Assembly: GCA_045538425.1 (NCBI GenBank)
Contig: JAZSRJ010000036.1
Coordinates: 1 to 12,725, forward strand
Length of the DNA: 12,725 nt
Origin: CALVJJ01 sp045538425
Lineage (GTDB): Bacteria; Bacillota; Clostridia; Christensenellales; UBA1242
Direction of reading: 5' to 3'
The notes under the pieces: model-generated
Database searches by the model: none
What the model was told of the DNA's origin: nothing
Seen by the model: the letters and a program-made list of their open reading frames with translations, nothing else
Position numbers and translations under genes: made by a program
Shown: piece after piece, positions 5,168-11,659 of the stretch
How positions within the stretch are numbered: the stretch's first letter is position 1
Layout: every line of letters begins with the position of its first letter

Positions 5168-6942
5168 TAATTTTTCTCCTTAGTATGATAGATAAGTGGG
5201 GTGTTGTAAGTTGTTTCGTAGATGTGTTTGCACATTGCAAAGTTCATTTTTTTCATTTTTTGTACATTTTGTGAAGTGGTCAAGGTTGTATTTGGGTAGA
5301 TGGGTTGCATGATGTGTATCGTGTAGGCTTGAATAGGTAATCCATCTTGATCATAATTGTCCGTGTCTTCCATTGTAATAAAGCATGGAATAATTGGGAT
5401 ATTGTATTTTGCAGCAAGCTTAAATGTTCCGTCTTTGAATGGTCTTGGTTTTTTATAGTTGTACCACATAGATTGTTCTGGATATACCAAGATATAACTT
5501 TTCTTTTTAGTAATAATTTTTAGTGCTTCCATGAATTTTTTCATTGTATGATGGTTGCTACTAAGTGGTAAGGTGTTGCAATGTCTAAAGAATTGACCAA
5601 AACCTTCTGGACTTGCTGTATAATTGCCTTCACGGATGATGCGCCAAAATTTGTGTTTTGTAGGACTATAACTTTGAATAATTTTGTACAATGCCAAGTT
5701 TTCAAAAGGGTGGAAGTGATTGCTAGTGATAAAGGCTGCACCTTTAATTTCTTTTAGATGATGAGCACCAATAACGTCTTTGATAATGATTTGATTGTTG
5801 TTAATCAGTTGATTGATGGCTTTGTCTGCTTTTTTGTTAGCAATAAAACTTTTGATTTTGTTAGATAATTTTTTTCTAAGATAATCTATATCTTCAGGCA
5901 TTAAGACTTTGCTTGGTGGGTCATTCTCAACATCCACATCGAAGATACCATCGTTTTCAAGATTGATGATTTTGTCTAAAATCTTTGCACGTTCTGCATT
6001 AATTGTTGGTTTTTCTTTTTGTAGAAGAAATTGATTTTTGTAGTTGTTAGGACTGATTGCTTCTTCTTTTGCTAATTGAAGCAAACAAAGACAACCATCA
6101 ATAGAACGTTCTACGTCTTTTTGTGTTTGTTTTTCATATACTTGTAAGATATCTTTATAGTAAGGAGATTGTTTAGCATATTGCCAAAAATGTTCTTCAT
6201 ACAAAATATCATTTTGAAGCCATGGTTTCATGTTAAGATTGTAATGGATGAGATTGATGTTTTCTGGTTGATACTGATTGTCCTCAATTGGCATAACATT
6301 CCAACTATAGTCAAGATATTTTACTTGTCCTTTTGTGAGTACATTGACATAATCTTGATCTTGTGCCACAACAAATTTGTATTGATTGAGCAATCTTAAA
6401 AATTGTTGTTCTAGATTGATCTCACGCATTTTCTTTAAGTTGACAAGAAGTACACCAGCATTAAAGTAGTGTAGGGGATCAATGTCAAGACATCCCTTTA
6501 CATAATCACAAAAGATGGGTGTATTAAGTACGGCTGTATCTGGGATAGCACCAACGATATTGTCTTGAAGATCAGTATCAATCAGTTGAGAAACATCCCC
6601 AAGGACAATTGTGTCAGCATCAATATATAAAGCCTTGTCTACTTGTGGCAACATGTCTGCAACAAAAAGACGATAATAAGTTGTCTTCGTGTAATAGTCT
6701 CTTGTAAAGAGTTGATTGTTGACGCTAGCCAATTTTTCCGTCATATCTATAAAAACGAGTGAAAAGTTGTCTTTTAAGATTTTGGATAATTTTTCCTGAT
6801 TAGCTTTACTGACACCGTTATGTAAAATATAAAAAGTATAATGATATTGTGGATTAGCGTTGTCCATGAGAGATAAAAAGGTAGTGGACAAATACGCACA
6901 ATAGTTGTTGTCTGTAGCAAAAAACAAATGATAATTTTTCAT
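5167..6942 (-). CDS. Fused family 8 glycosyltransferase and PlsC-like acyltransferase
   Basis: The 591-residue protein has two domains. Residues 1 to about 260 are a GT8 glycosyltransferase (retaining, sugar-nucleotide dependent): metal-binding DAD (108-110), FNAGVLLVNL (160-169), DQDYVN (195-200), HYN and KPW (233-241). After a charged helical linker (about 265-385), residues about 385-590 form a PlsC-like acyltransferase: NHFHPFEN (408-415) corresponds to motif I (H-x4-D, here H-x4-E), YPEQS (487-491) to the glutamate motif, and PFKDGTFKLAAKYNIPIIPC (501-520) to the last motif. No membrane segment is clear, so it probably acts at the inner face of the membrane. AGGAG seven bases upstream supports the start. 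It heads a two-gene operon with the CrtO-like protein. Glycosylation plus acylation of one lipid or envelope molecule is the natural reading; the product is unknown. Confidence 0.85.
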   Translation of the reverse strand: MKNYHLFFATDNNYCAYLSTTFLSLMDNANPQYHYTFYILHNGVSKANQEKLSKILKDNFSLVFIDMTEKLASVNNQLFTRDYYTKTTYYRLFVADMLPQVDKALYIDADTIVLGDVSQLIDTDLQDNIVGAIPDTAVLNTPIFCDYVKGCLDIDPLHYFNAGVLLVNLKKMREINLEQQFLRLLNQYKFVVAQDQDYVNVLTKGQVKYLDYSWNVMPIEDNQYQPENINLIHYNLNMKPWLQNDILYEEHFWQYAKQSPYYKDILQVYEKQTQKDVERSIDGCLCLLQLAKEEAISPNNYKNQFLLQKEKPTINAERAKILDKIINLENDGIFDVDVENDPPSKVLMPEDIDYLRKKLSNKIKSFIANKKADKAINQLINNNQIIIKDVIGAHHLKEIKGAAFITSNHFHPFENLALYKIIQSYSPTKHKFWRIIREGNYTASPEGFGQFFRHCNTLPLSSNHHTMKKFMEALKIITKKKSYILVYPEQSMWYNYKKPRPFKDGTFKLAAKYNIPIIPCFITMEDTDNYDQDGLPIQAYTIHIMQPIYPNTTLTTSQNVQKMKKMNFAMCKHIYETTYNTPLIYHTKEKN

Positions 6943-7016
6943 AAAATGTTCTCCTAATTACGAAATAAAGGTCAATATCAACGATAAAGATGAGTTGTTT
7001 TATTGAACTTACTGTT

Positions 7017-7045
7017 ATTGTATCAAAGAAAGTTTTTGTTTTGCT
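7017..7045 (-). promoter_or_regulatory. Possible promoter of the glycosyltransferase operon
   Basis: On the - strand an extended -10 TGA-TACAAT lies at 7025-7017. A -35 at the right distance is weak (AGCAAA, 7045-7040); TTGACT at 7051-7046 is too far. The predicted start near 7010 gives a leader of about 67 bases. Confidence 0.35.
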
Positions 7046-7090
7046 AGTCAATTTGAGGCATTTGTTTTCTACACTTTTTAGGAGTTAAAA

Positions 7091-7123
7091 GAGAATTATT
7101 CTCACCACTCTCGTCAGACGAGA
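7091..7123. promoter_or_regulatory. Two adjacent palindromes, possible operators between divergent genes
   Basis: GAGAATTATTCTC (7091-7103) and TCTCGTCAGACGAGA (7109-7123) are each perfect palindromes about one central base. They lie five bases apart, in the 233-base gap between the glycosyltransferase operon and the XRE regulator gene. Both contain AGAAT- or GAGA-type half-sites. They lie upstream of the xre -35 at 7140 and upstream of the - strand promoter region. A regulator such as the neighbouring XRE protein could bind here; no terminator T-tract follows. The rest of the gap holds only promoters. Confidence 0.45.
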
Positions 7124-7139
7124 ATTGGCGTAAAAATGC

Positions 7140-7169
7140 TTGATTAAAGGACATAATTTATGGTAAGAT
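7140..7169 (+). promoter_or_regulatory. Promoter of the xre-rsmF operon (predicted leaderless start)
   Basis: TTGATT (7140-7145), 18-base spacer, extended -10 TGG-TAAGAT (7161-7169). The -10 ends six bases before the ATG, so the expected transcription start coincides with the A of the start codon at 7176. No Shine-Dalgarno is present (only AGG very close to the ATG). Confidence 0.6.
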
Positions 7170-7175
7170 ATAGGT

Positions 7176-7772
7176 ATGGAAGAGTTAGAAATTAAAAAAG
7201 TATTATCAGCTAATTTGACAAAACTTAGAAAACATCATAAGTTGACACAAGGCGAATTGGCAGAAAAAATCAATTATTCAGATAAGACAATATCTAAGTG
7301 GGAGAATGGTGATGCCATCCCGGATACAGAGACTTTGTATAGACTTAGTCGCTTTTATGGTGTATCCATGGATCAATTGGTAGCTAGACCAATAGATGTT
7401 GTCCCACAACCATCAAAAGAAGAGGATCCAACCCGTTTTAACAAACTTGTTATTACGTTGCTTGCAATATCGTTAGTGTGGTTGATTGCTACGATTCTTT
7501 ATATACAATTCGTTATTATCTTGGATACTAATATTTGGATGTTCTTTATATGGGCAATTCCAGTGACTTGTATTGTATGGTTGGTGTTCAATTGTATTTG
7601 GGGAAAACGGGTATGGACATATATTGCCATATCTATGCTTGTTTGGACGGCATTGTTAAGTATCTATTTGCAAGTGATACAATACAATATTTGGTATGTA
7701 TTCTTTTTGGGATTGCCACTGCAAATTGCGACTATATTATGGTCACAATTAAAAGTGAAGAAAGGAGAATAA
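7176..7772 (+). CDS. XRE-family regulator with four-helix membrane domain
   Basis: This is a 198-residue protein. Residues about 9-65 are a typical XRE/Cro-type helix-turn-helix (LTKLRKHHKLTQGELAEKIN, then SDKTISKWENGDAIPDTETL). A short linker leads to four hydrophobic segments (about 87-112, 118-140, 144-168, 171-190), so the DNA-binding domain would hang from the cytoplasmic membrane. Such membrane-tethered XRE proteins are common in Bacillota and may sense membrane or envelope signals; the signal here is unknown. The start has no ribosome site but lies at the predicted transcription start. Two palindromes 50-85 bases upstream are candidate autoregulatory sites and could also affect the divergent glycosyltransferase operon. 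The next gene begins one base after its stop, with the ribosome site inside this gene. Confidence 0.88.
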   Translation: MEELEIKKVLSANLTKLRKHHKLTQGELAEKINYSDKTISKWENGDAIPDTETLYRLSRFYGVSMDQLVARPIDVVPQPSKEEDPTRFNKLVITLLAISLVWLIATILYIQFVIILDTNIWMFFIWAIPVTCIVWLVFNCIWGKRVWTYIAISMLVWTALLSIYLQVIQYNIWYVFFLGLPLQIATILWSQLKVKKGE

Positions 7773-7773
7773 T

Positions 7774-9090
7774 ATGCTAAAAAAAGAATATTGTACTCTT
7801 ATGCAAGATTTGCTTGGAAAAGACTATGAGGCATATATTACTTCGCTACAACAAGATCAACAAAAAGCAGTGATCTGCAATACGCAAAAAACAACCAAAG
7901 AGATAGTGGAAAATTGCATTGTAGATTTGGAATCAATGCCATACGGGAATGCTAATTACTATAATCAAAGTGGTGAAAAATTGGGAAATACTCCGATTCA
8001 TATGGCAGGTGGTATCTATTGTAGTGAGCCTAGTAGTATGATGGTAGTATCAGCATTATCTCATCTTGATCTTGAAGGTGCAACAGTACTTGATCTATGT
8101 GCAAGTCCTGGAGGAAAAAGTATTGCTAGTGCATTAGCAATAGGAAAAGAAGGGTTGCTTGTGAGCAACGAAATTGTTCCAGCAAGAGCCAAAGTTTTGA
8201 TGAGCAACATCGAACGTATGGGATTTTGTAATGTCATCGTAACTTCAACAGATGGTGCAACATTTGCAAAAACTGCTCCTCATTGTTTTGACTTGGTATT
8301 GGTTGATGCACCTTGTTCGGGAGAAGGGATGTTTCGTAAAGACGAACAAGCACAAAATCTTTGGTCAATTGAAGAAGTTCGTTCTAATGCAAAAAAACAA
8401 TTAGGCATCTTAGAAGATGTATGCAATACTGTCAAAAGTGGCGGATATTTGGTATACTCGACTTGTACTTTTAATCAAGAAGAAGACGATGGCGTTGTTG
8501 CTCAATTCTTAGATAGTCATCCAGATTTTGAAATGGTAGACATTGCTGAGGATTGTCAACAATATTTGGTCAAAAGTGAATACGGGTATCGCTTTCTTCC
8601 ACATATTGCAAGAGGGGAAGGACAATTCTTATGCTTAATGCGTTACAAAGGGGTAGGTGAAGGACTATTTGCTATGGGGCGTACTAAGTTTTATAAAGAA
8701 TATACTATAGCAGAGAAGTTCTTAAAGGACTATTTTGATATACCAGGAAAATTGCATTATGCTCTAGTGGGCAACAAGGTATGTATAATGGATAGACCTA
8801 TGCTAGAAACAAAATCTTGGAATGCACTAACCAATGGAGTGATTGTAGGTGAAGTGATAAAAGGTAGATTGGAGCCTCATCATCAACTATTTTCTAGTTA
8901 TGGTAAGTATATGAAAATACAATATGAAGTAGATGATATAGAGGTGTCAAAATATCTAAAAGGAGAAGAATTGTTGGCAGATCTTCCTAATGGATATGGT
9001 TGTGTATTATACAAAGGTATGCCGTTGGGTGGTGTTAAAGTAGTTGGTGGCGTATTAAAAAACAAGTATCCAAAAGGCTTAAGAATTTAG
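7774..9090 (+). CDS. rsmF: RsmF/NSUN-type rRNA (cytosine-C5) methyltransferase
   Basis: The protein has 438 residues. It uses SAM to methylate cytosine C5, most likely in 16S rRNA. The SAM-binding motif DLCASPGGKS lies at 107-116. VDAPCSGEGMFRKD (177-190) and YSTCTFNQEED (228-238) supply the two conserved cysteines (C181, C231), used for release and for catalysis in this family. The C-terminal part, ending in PLGGVKVVGG and KNKYPKGLR, matches the PUA-like RNA-binding tail of RsmF proteins. Length and order fit the family; the exact target nucleotide cannot be read from sequence, so the symbol is by family. AGAAAGGAG stands five bases before the ATG. It is co-transcribed behind the XRE regulator and ends at a bidirectional terminator shared with gpsA. 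Confidence 0.9.
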   Translation: MLKKEYCTLMQDLLGKDYEAYITSLQQDQQKAVICNTQKTTKEIVENCIVDLESMPYGNANYYNQSGEKLGNTPIHMAGGIYCSEPSSMMVVSALSHLDLEGATVLDLCASPGGKSIASALAIGKEGLLVSNEIVPARAKVLMSNIERMGFCNVIVTSTDGATFAKTAPHCFDLVLVDAPCSGEGMFRKDEQAQNLWSIEEVRSNAKKQLGILEDVCNTVKSGGYLVYSTCTFNQEEDDGVVAQFLDSHPDFEMVDIAEDCQQYLVKSEYGYRFLPHIARGEGQFLCLMRYKGVGEGLFAMGRTKFYKEYTIAEKFLKDYFDIPGKLHYALVGNKVCIMDRPMLETKSWNALTNGVIVGEVIKGRLEPHHQLFSSYGKYMKIQYEVDDIEVSKYLKGEELLADLPNGYGCVLYKGMPLGGVKVVGGVLKNKYPKGLRI

Positions 9091-9102
9091 TAGAATGCAA
9101 AT

Positions 9103-9133
9103 AAAAAAGTTGGGGAATTTCCCAACTTTTTTT
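9103..9133. terminator. Bidirectional terminator between rsmF and gpsA
   Basis: A6 plus GTTGGG (9103-9114) pairs with CCCAAC plus T7 (9121-9133) around GAATTT. It lies between the two convergent genes and works on both strands. Confidence 0.93.
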
Positions 9134-9144
9134 GTGATTGCATA

Positions 9145-10113
9145 TTAGTAATAAAATTCTTCTTTTACTGGTCTAGCAAACAATTCGATCAGTGCTAGTT
9201 TTTTGTCTTTTTTGCCAGAAATAATATCACTAACTATTTGTGTAATTGGTAGGTCAACATTATGTTGTTTTGCAAGTTTTAGAAGTGCACTAGAAGTTTT
9301 AACACCTTCAGTAAGTTTGTCAAAATATTCGCCTTTTACGAATCTTTCACCAAATTGACGATTGTGAGAATGTTCAGAGAATAGTGTTGCTTCGTAGTCT
9401 CCTAGATGGCAAAGACCATATGCAGAAAGTTCGTTGCCGCCAGCGGCTTTGATCAGTCTTGCAATTTCTCTTGTTCCACGAGCCATAAGAGCACCCTTTA
9501 GAGAAGAGATGTTGTCTCCATCGAGCATACCTGCGGCAATACCCATAACATTCTTAGCGGCAGCACCAATTTCAGTTCCAATCATATCTTTACCTTGATA
9601 ATAACGGATTAAGTCGCTTTTTAGGTCTTCTACGAGTGTTGCAGATAAGTCTTGATTGTAAGAATCAACGATCATGACTCCTGGTACACCACGTGTAAAT
9701 TCTTGGATATGTCCAGGTCCAACCCAAGTAGCAATTTGGTCGGTGCTAACGCCAGCTTCGGCAATGACTTGAGACAATCTTTTGCCGGTTGTTTCTTCAA
9801 TACCTTTCATACAAATAATATAATTTTTCTTATCGTAGTCTTTGATTTTCTTCACATTTTCCATAAGTGATCTTAAGTTTTGAGAACTTATAGAGATAAT
9901 GATATAATCATTTTTACTAAGAGCGTATTCCAGATCAGTACTAAGTTCGATTGATTGTGGGAATTCCACATAATTGTTTTTTCTAGTAGCGAAAAAGTTG
10001 ACAACATATGGGTCAGTATCTAGCCCCCAAGAAGTAACTTTGTGTCCAGTTTTGTCTAAGTACCATGCGATAAAGCTTCCCCATCTACCACATCCTAATA
10101 CAGTATAATTCAT
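9145..10113 (-). CDS. gpsA: Glycerol-3-phosphate dehydrogenase [NAD(P)+]
   Basis: This enzyme reduces dihydroxyacetone phosphate to sn-glycerol 3-phosphate, the backbone of phospholipids and glycerol teichoic acids. The protein has 322 residues, close to normal length. The nucleotide fold starts at residue 2 with VLGCGRWGSFIAWYL (canonical GxGxWG). Further landmarks are CMKGIE with K103, GPGH (132-135), GTEIGAAAKNVMGIAAGMLDG with K187, GALMARGTREIARL, and HLGDYEATLFS followed by HNRQFG. The usual GPSHAEE is GPGHIQE here and the usual TRG is ARG, so it is a divergent but apparently intact enzyme. AAGGAG eight bases upstream supports the start. It has its own promoter, downstream of the mutY terminator. 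Glycerol 3-phosphate supply fits the acyltransferase genes nearby. Confidence 0.93.
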   Translation of the reverse strand: MNYTVLGCGRWGSFIAWYLDKTGHKVTSWGLDTDPYVVNFFATRKNNYVEFPQSIELSTDLEYALSKNDYIIISISSQNLRSLMENVKKIKDYDKKNYIICMKGIEETTGKRLSQVIAEAGVSTDQIATWVGPGHIQEFTRGVPGVMIVDSYNQDLSATLVEDLKSDLIRYYQGKDMIGTEIGAAAKNVMGIAAGMLDGDNISSLKGALMARGTREIARLIKAAGGNELSAYGLCHLGDYEATLFSEHSHNRQFGERFVKGEYFDKLTEGVKTSSALLKLAKQHNVDLPITQIVSDIISGKKDKKLALIELFARPVKEEFYY

Positions 10114-10148
10114 ATTTTTTTCTCCTTGATGTATTGATATACATAACT

Positions 10149-10177
10149 ATCATACACTTTTTTTTACAACTTGTAAA
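10149..10177 (-). promoter_or_regulatory. Promoter of gpsA with overlapping palindrome
   Basis: On the - strand TTTACA (10177-10172), 17-base spacer and TATGAT (10154-10149), starting near 10142 with a leader of about 30 bases. The -35 lies inside a perfect 17-base palindrome TTTTACAACTTGTAAAA (10162-10178), which could be an operator. Confidence 0.65.
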
Positions 10178-10205
10178 ACTATTTGATAACAATTAAAATC
10201 AATAT

Positions 10206-10234
10206 AAAAAAGTTGGAGGTTGTCCAACTTTTTT
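10206..10234. terminator. Terminator of mutY, overlapping its stop codon
   Basis: A6 plus GTTGGA (10206-10217) pairs with TCCAAC plus T6 (10223-10234) around GGTTG. Read on the - strand it ends mutY, whose TAA (10235-10233) overlaps the base of the stem. The A/T tracts make it potentially bidirectional. Confidence 0.9.
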
Positions 10235-11264
10235 ATTTGTTTTGTTGATGTGTGATAGTTCGATCATAACATTTTTGAAAAGCGGTAGGGATGGCATATT
10301 GCTCAACATAATCTACCAAAATCTCATTGTTTGGTATAATGTCCATTTCGTATACAAGCATGTGCCAAATTTGGTGTGTAAAAACATGTTTTTCATAAAA
10401 ACTTTGTTTTAGATCTTTTATTTTTCCAAAATGATTTTCCACGTATTGTATTGCATCGTTTAGTGCTAGGTGATTGGATGCGGTAGGGAAAGCATACATG
10501 TTGCTTAATACTCCTTTTTCGGTACGCTTTACCAAAACAGTTTTTTCTTGATGTTTTAAGATAAGTATTGTGTACTGATATTCTTTTTTGGTTGTCTTTG
10601 TAATGCGGATAGGATAGGTGTCGGCTTCGTTTTGTCCAAGACATAATGCTTTTAGTGGACATGCTTGACATTTGGGATTTGCTGTTGGAATACAGACTGT
10701 TGCTCCTAGGTCCATGAGTGCTTGATTGAAGTTGCCTGCATCACTAGGAACCAACGGTAAAAAGAATTGATAGCAAGCATTCTTTGCTGTGGTTGTTAGA
10801 ATATTGTCTGGATATTTTGTAACACGAGCCCAAATACGCAATAGATTACCATCAATGGCGGGTGTTTTTTCGCCAAACGAGATAGAGGCAATGGCGCTGG
10901 AAGTATAATCGCCAATTCCTTTTAATTGAGAGATTTCCTCTTTTGTTGTAGGAAAAACTCCTTGATACTTCTGCATAATTTGTTGAGCGGCGACTTTCAT
11001 ATTGTAAGCACGTCTATAATATCCTAATCCTTGCCAAACTTTGTATAATTCATCAATATCAGCGTTGGCCAAATCTTTGATTGTAGGATATTTTTCTAAG
11101 AATCTTTGATAATACCCAATGACGGCTTCGACTCTTGTCTGTTGCAACATAATTTCACTAACCCATATGTGATAGGGGTCAGTGTCTTGTCGCCATGGTA
11201 GATCTCTTTGGTTGTTGTTGTACCATGTCAGTAATGGCTTTGTAAAATTTGTTTTGTTCATCAT
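10233..11264 (-). CDS. mutY: Adenine DNA glycosylase MutY
   Basis: MutY removes adenine mispaired with 8-oxoguanine in the base-excision repair GO system. The protein has 343 residues. Catalytic E37 is in VSEIMLQQTRV. The helix-hairpin-helix is LKGIGDYTSSAIASISFG (114-131), with catalytic D138 in AIDGN. The [4Fe-4S] cysteines are C191, C199, C202 and C208; the first gap has seven residues where E. coli MutY has six. A NUDIX-like 8-oxoG recognition domain follows from about residue 230. The start MM at 11264 coincides with the predicted transcription start, and no Shine-Dalgarno is present, so a leaderless mRNA is likely; the second Met at 11261 is an alternative. It is divergent from yqfC. 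Confidence 0.95.
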   Translation of the reverse strand: MMNKTNFTKPLLTWYNNNQRDLPWRQDTDPYHIWVSEIMLQQTRVEAVIGYYQRFLEKYPTIKDLANADIDELYKVWQGLGYYRRAYNMKVAAQQIMQKYQGVFPTTKEEISQLKGIGDYTSSAIASISFGEKTPAIDGNLLRIWARVTKYPDNILTTTAKNACYQFFLPLVPSDAGNFNQALMDLGATVCIPTANPKCQACPLKALCLGQNEADTYPIRITKTTKKEYQYTILILKHQEKTVLVKRTEKGVLSNMYAFPTASNHLALNDAIQYVENHFGKIKDLKQSFYEKHVFTHQIWHMLVYEMDIIPNNEILVDYVEQYAIPTAFQKCYDRTITHQQNK

Positions 11265-11270
11265 ACTTTT

Positions 11271-11300
11271 ATCTTACCACAAAAAAGGAAAAATCTACAA
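11271..11300 (-). promoter_or_regulatory. Promoter of mutY (predicted leaderless start)
   Basis: On the - strand the extended -10 TGG-TAAGAT (11279-11271) is followed by six bases (AAAAGT) and the ATG, so +1 falls on the A at 11264. The -35 is weak: TTGTAG (11300-11295) at an 18-base spacer. The -10 nonamer is identical to the one before the xre gene. Confidence 0.55.
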
Positions 11301-11329
11301 TCATTTTGCTTTCTTTTGTTGGTCTTATA

Positions 11330-11358
11330 GTCTAATTAATGAAAGAAAATCATATAGT
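11330..11358 (+). promoter_or_regulatory. Possible sigma-E-type sporulation promoter of yqfC-yqfD
   Basis: GTCTAATT (11330-11337), 13-base spacer and CATATAGT (11351-11358) resemble the sigma-E pattern GTCATATT / CATACAAT, with two mismatches in each box. In Bacillus subtilis the yqfCD operon is under sigma-E. The expected start would be just before the AAGGAG of yqfC. No good sigma-A promoter is seen here. Confidence 0.4.
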
Positions 11359-11377
11359 AAGACATAAGGAGATACCT

Positions 11378-11659
11378 ATGTCAGTATTTGTAGATGAGAT
11401 TGCCAAAATTGTTGGTTTGCCATTGGACGAAATAAAAAACAAATATAAGATTGTTAATGTTGCTGGCAAAAGTTGTCGTGTTACAGGATATCAAAAAATA
11501 TTAGTATATGAAAAAGAGCGAGTGGTGCTAAAGGTTGTAAAAGATGAATTAGTGATTAGGGGAAACAATTTGGTAATTGCGGAGATGGAACAAGGAGAAA
11601 TATTGCTTACAGGAGATATCTATGCTTGTTATCTTGCTAGCATGAAGGAGTTGTTGTGA
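11378..11659 (+). CDS. yqfC: Sporulation protein YqfC (YabP/YqfC family)
   Basis: The 93-residue protein is the same size as Bacillus YqfC. It has the family's compact beta-rich pattern: VNVAGKSCRVTGYQKILVYE, then VVLKVVKDELVIRGNNLVIAEMEQGEILLTGDIYACYL, similar to YabP-like sporulation proteins made in the mother cell. The molecular function is not established. The start at 11378 is chosen because AAGGAG lies six bases upstream; an in-frame ATG at 11339 would add 13 residues, lacks a ribosome site and would overlap the predicted promoter. The last codons overlap the start of yqfD by four bases (GTGA), so the two genes are coupled. Confidence 0.88.
   Translation: MSVFVDEIAKIVGLPLDEIKNKYKIVNVAGKSCRVTGYQKILVYEKERVVLKVVKDELVIRGNNLVIAEMEQGEILLTGDIYACYLASMKELL

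Noticed and set aside
7535..7780. 81-residue frame overlapping the XRE gene
   Set aside because: It is a shadow frame of the membrane-encoding part of the XRE gene, without a ribosome site.
10190..10199. The shared GTTGG hairpins at 9103 and 10206 as a mobile repeat
   Set aside because: Only the short stem is alike and both are normally placed terminators; similarity is expected for A/T-tract terminators.
11339..11377. Upstream ATG for yqfC
   Set aside because: There is no ribosome site, it overlaps the likely promoter, and the family length matches the 11378 start.
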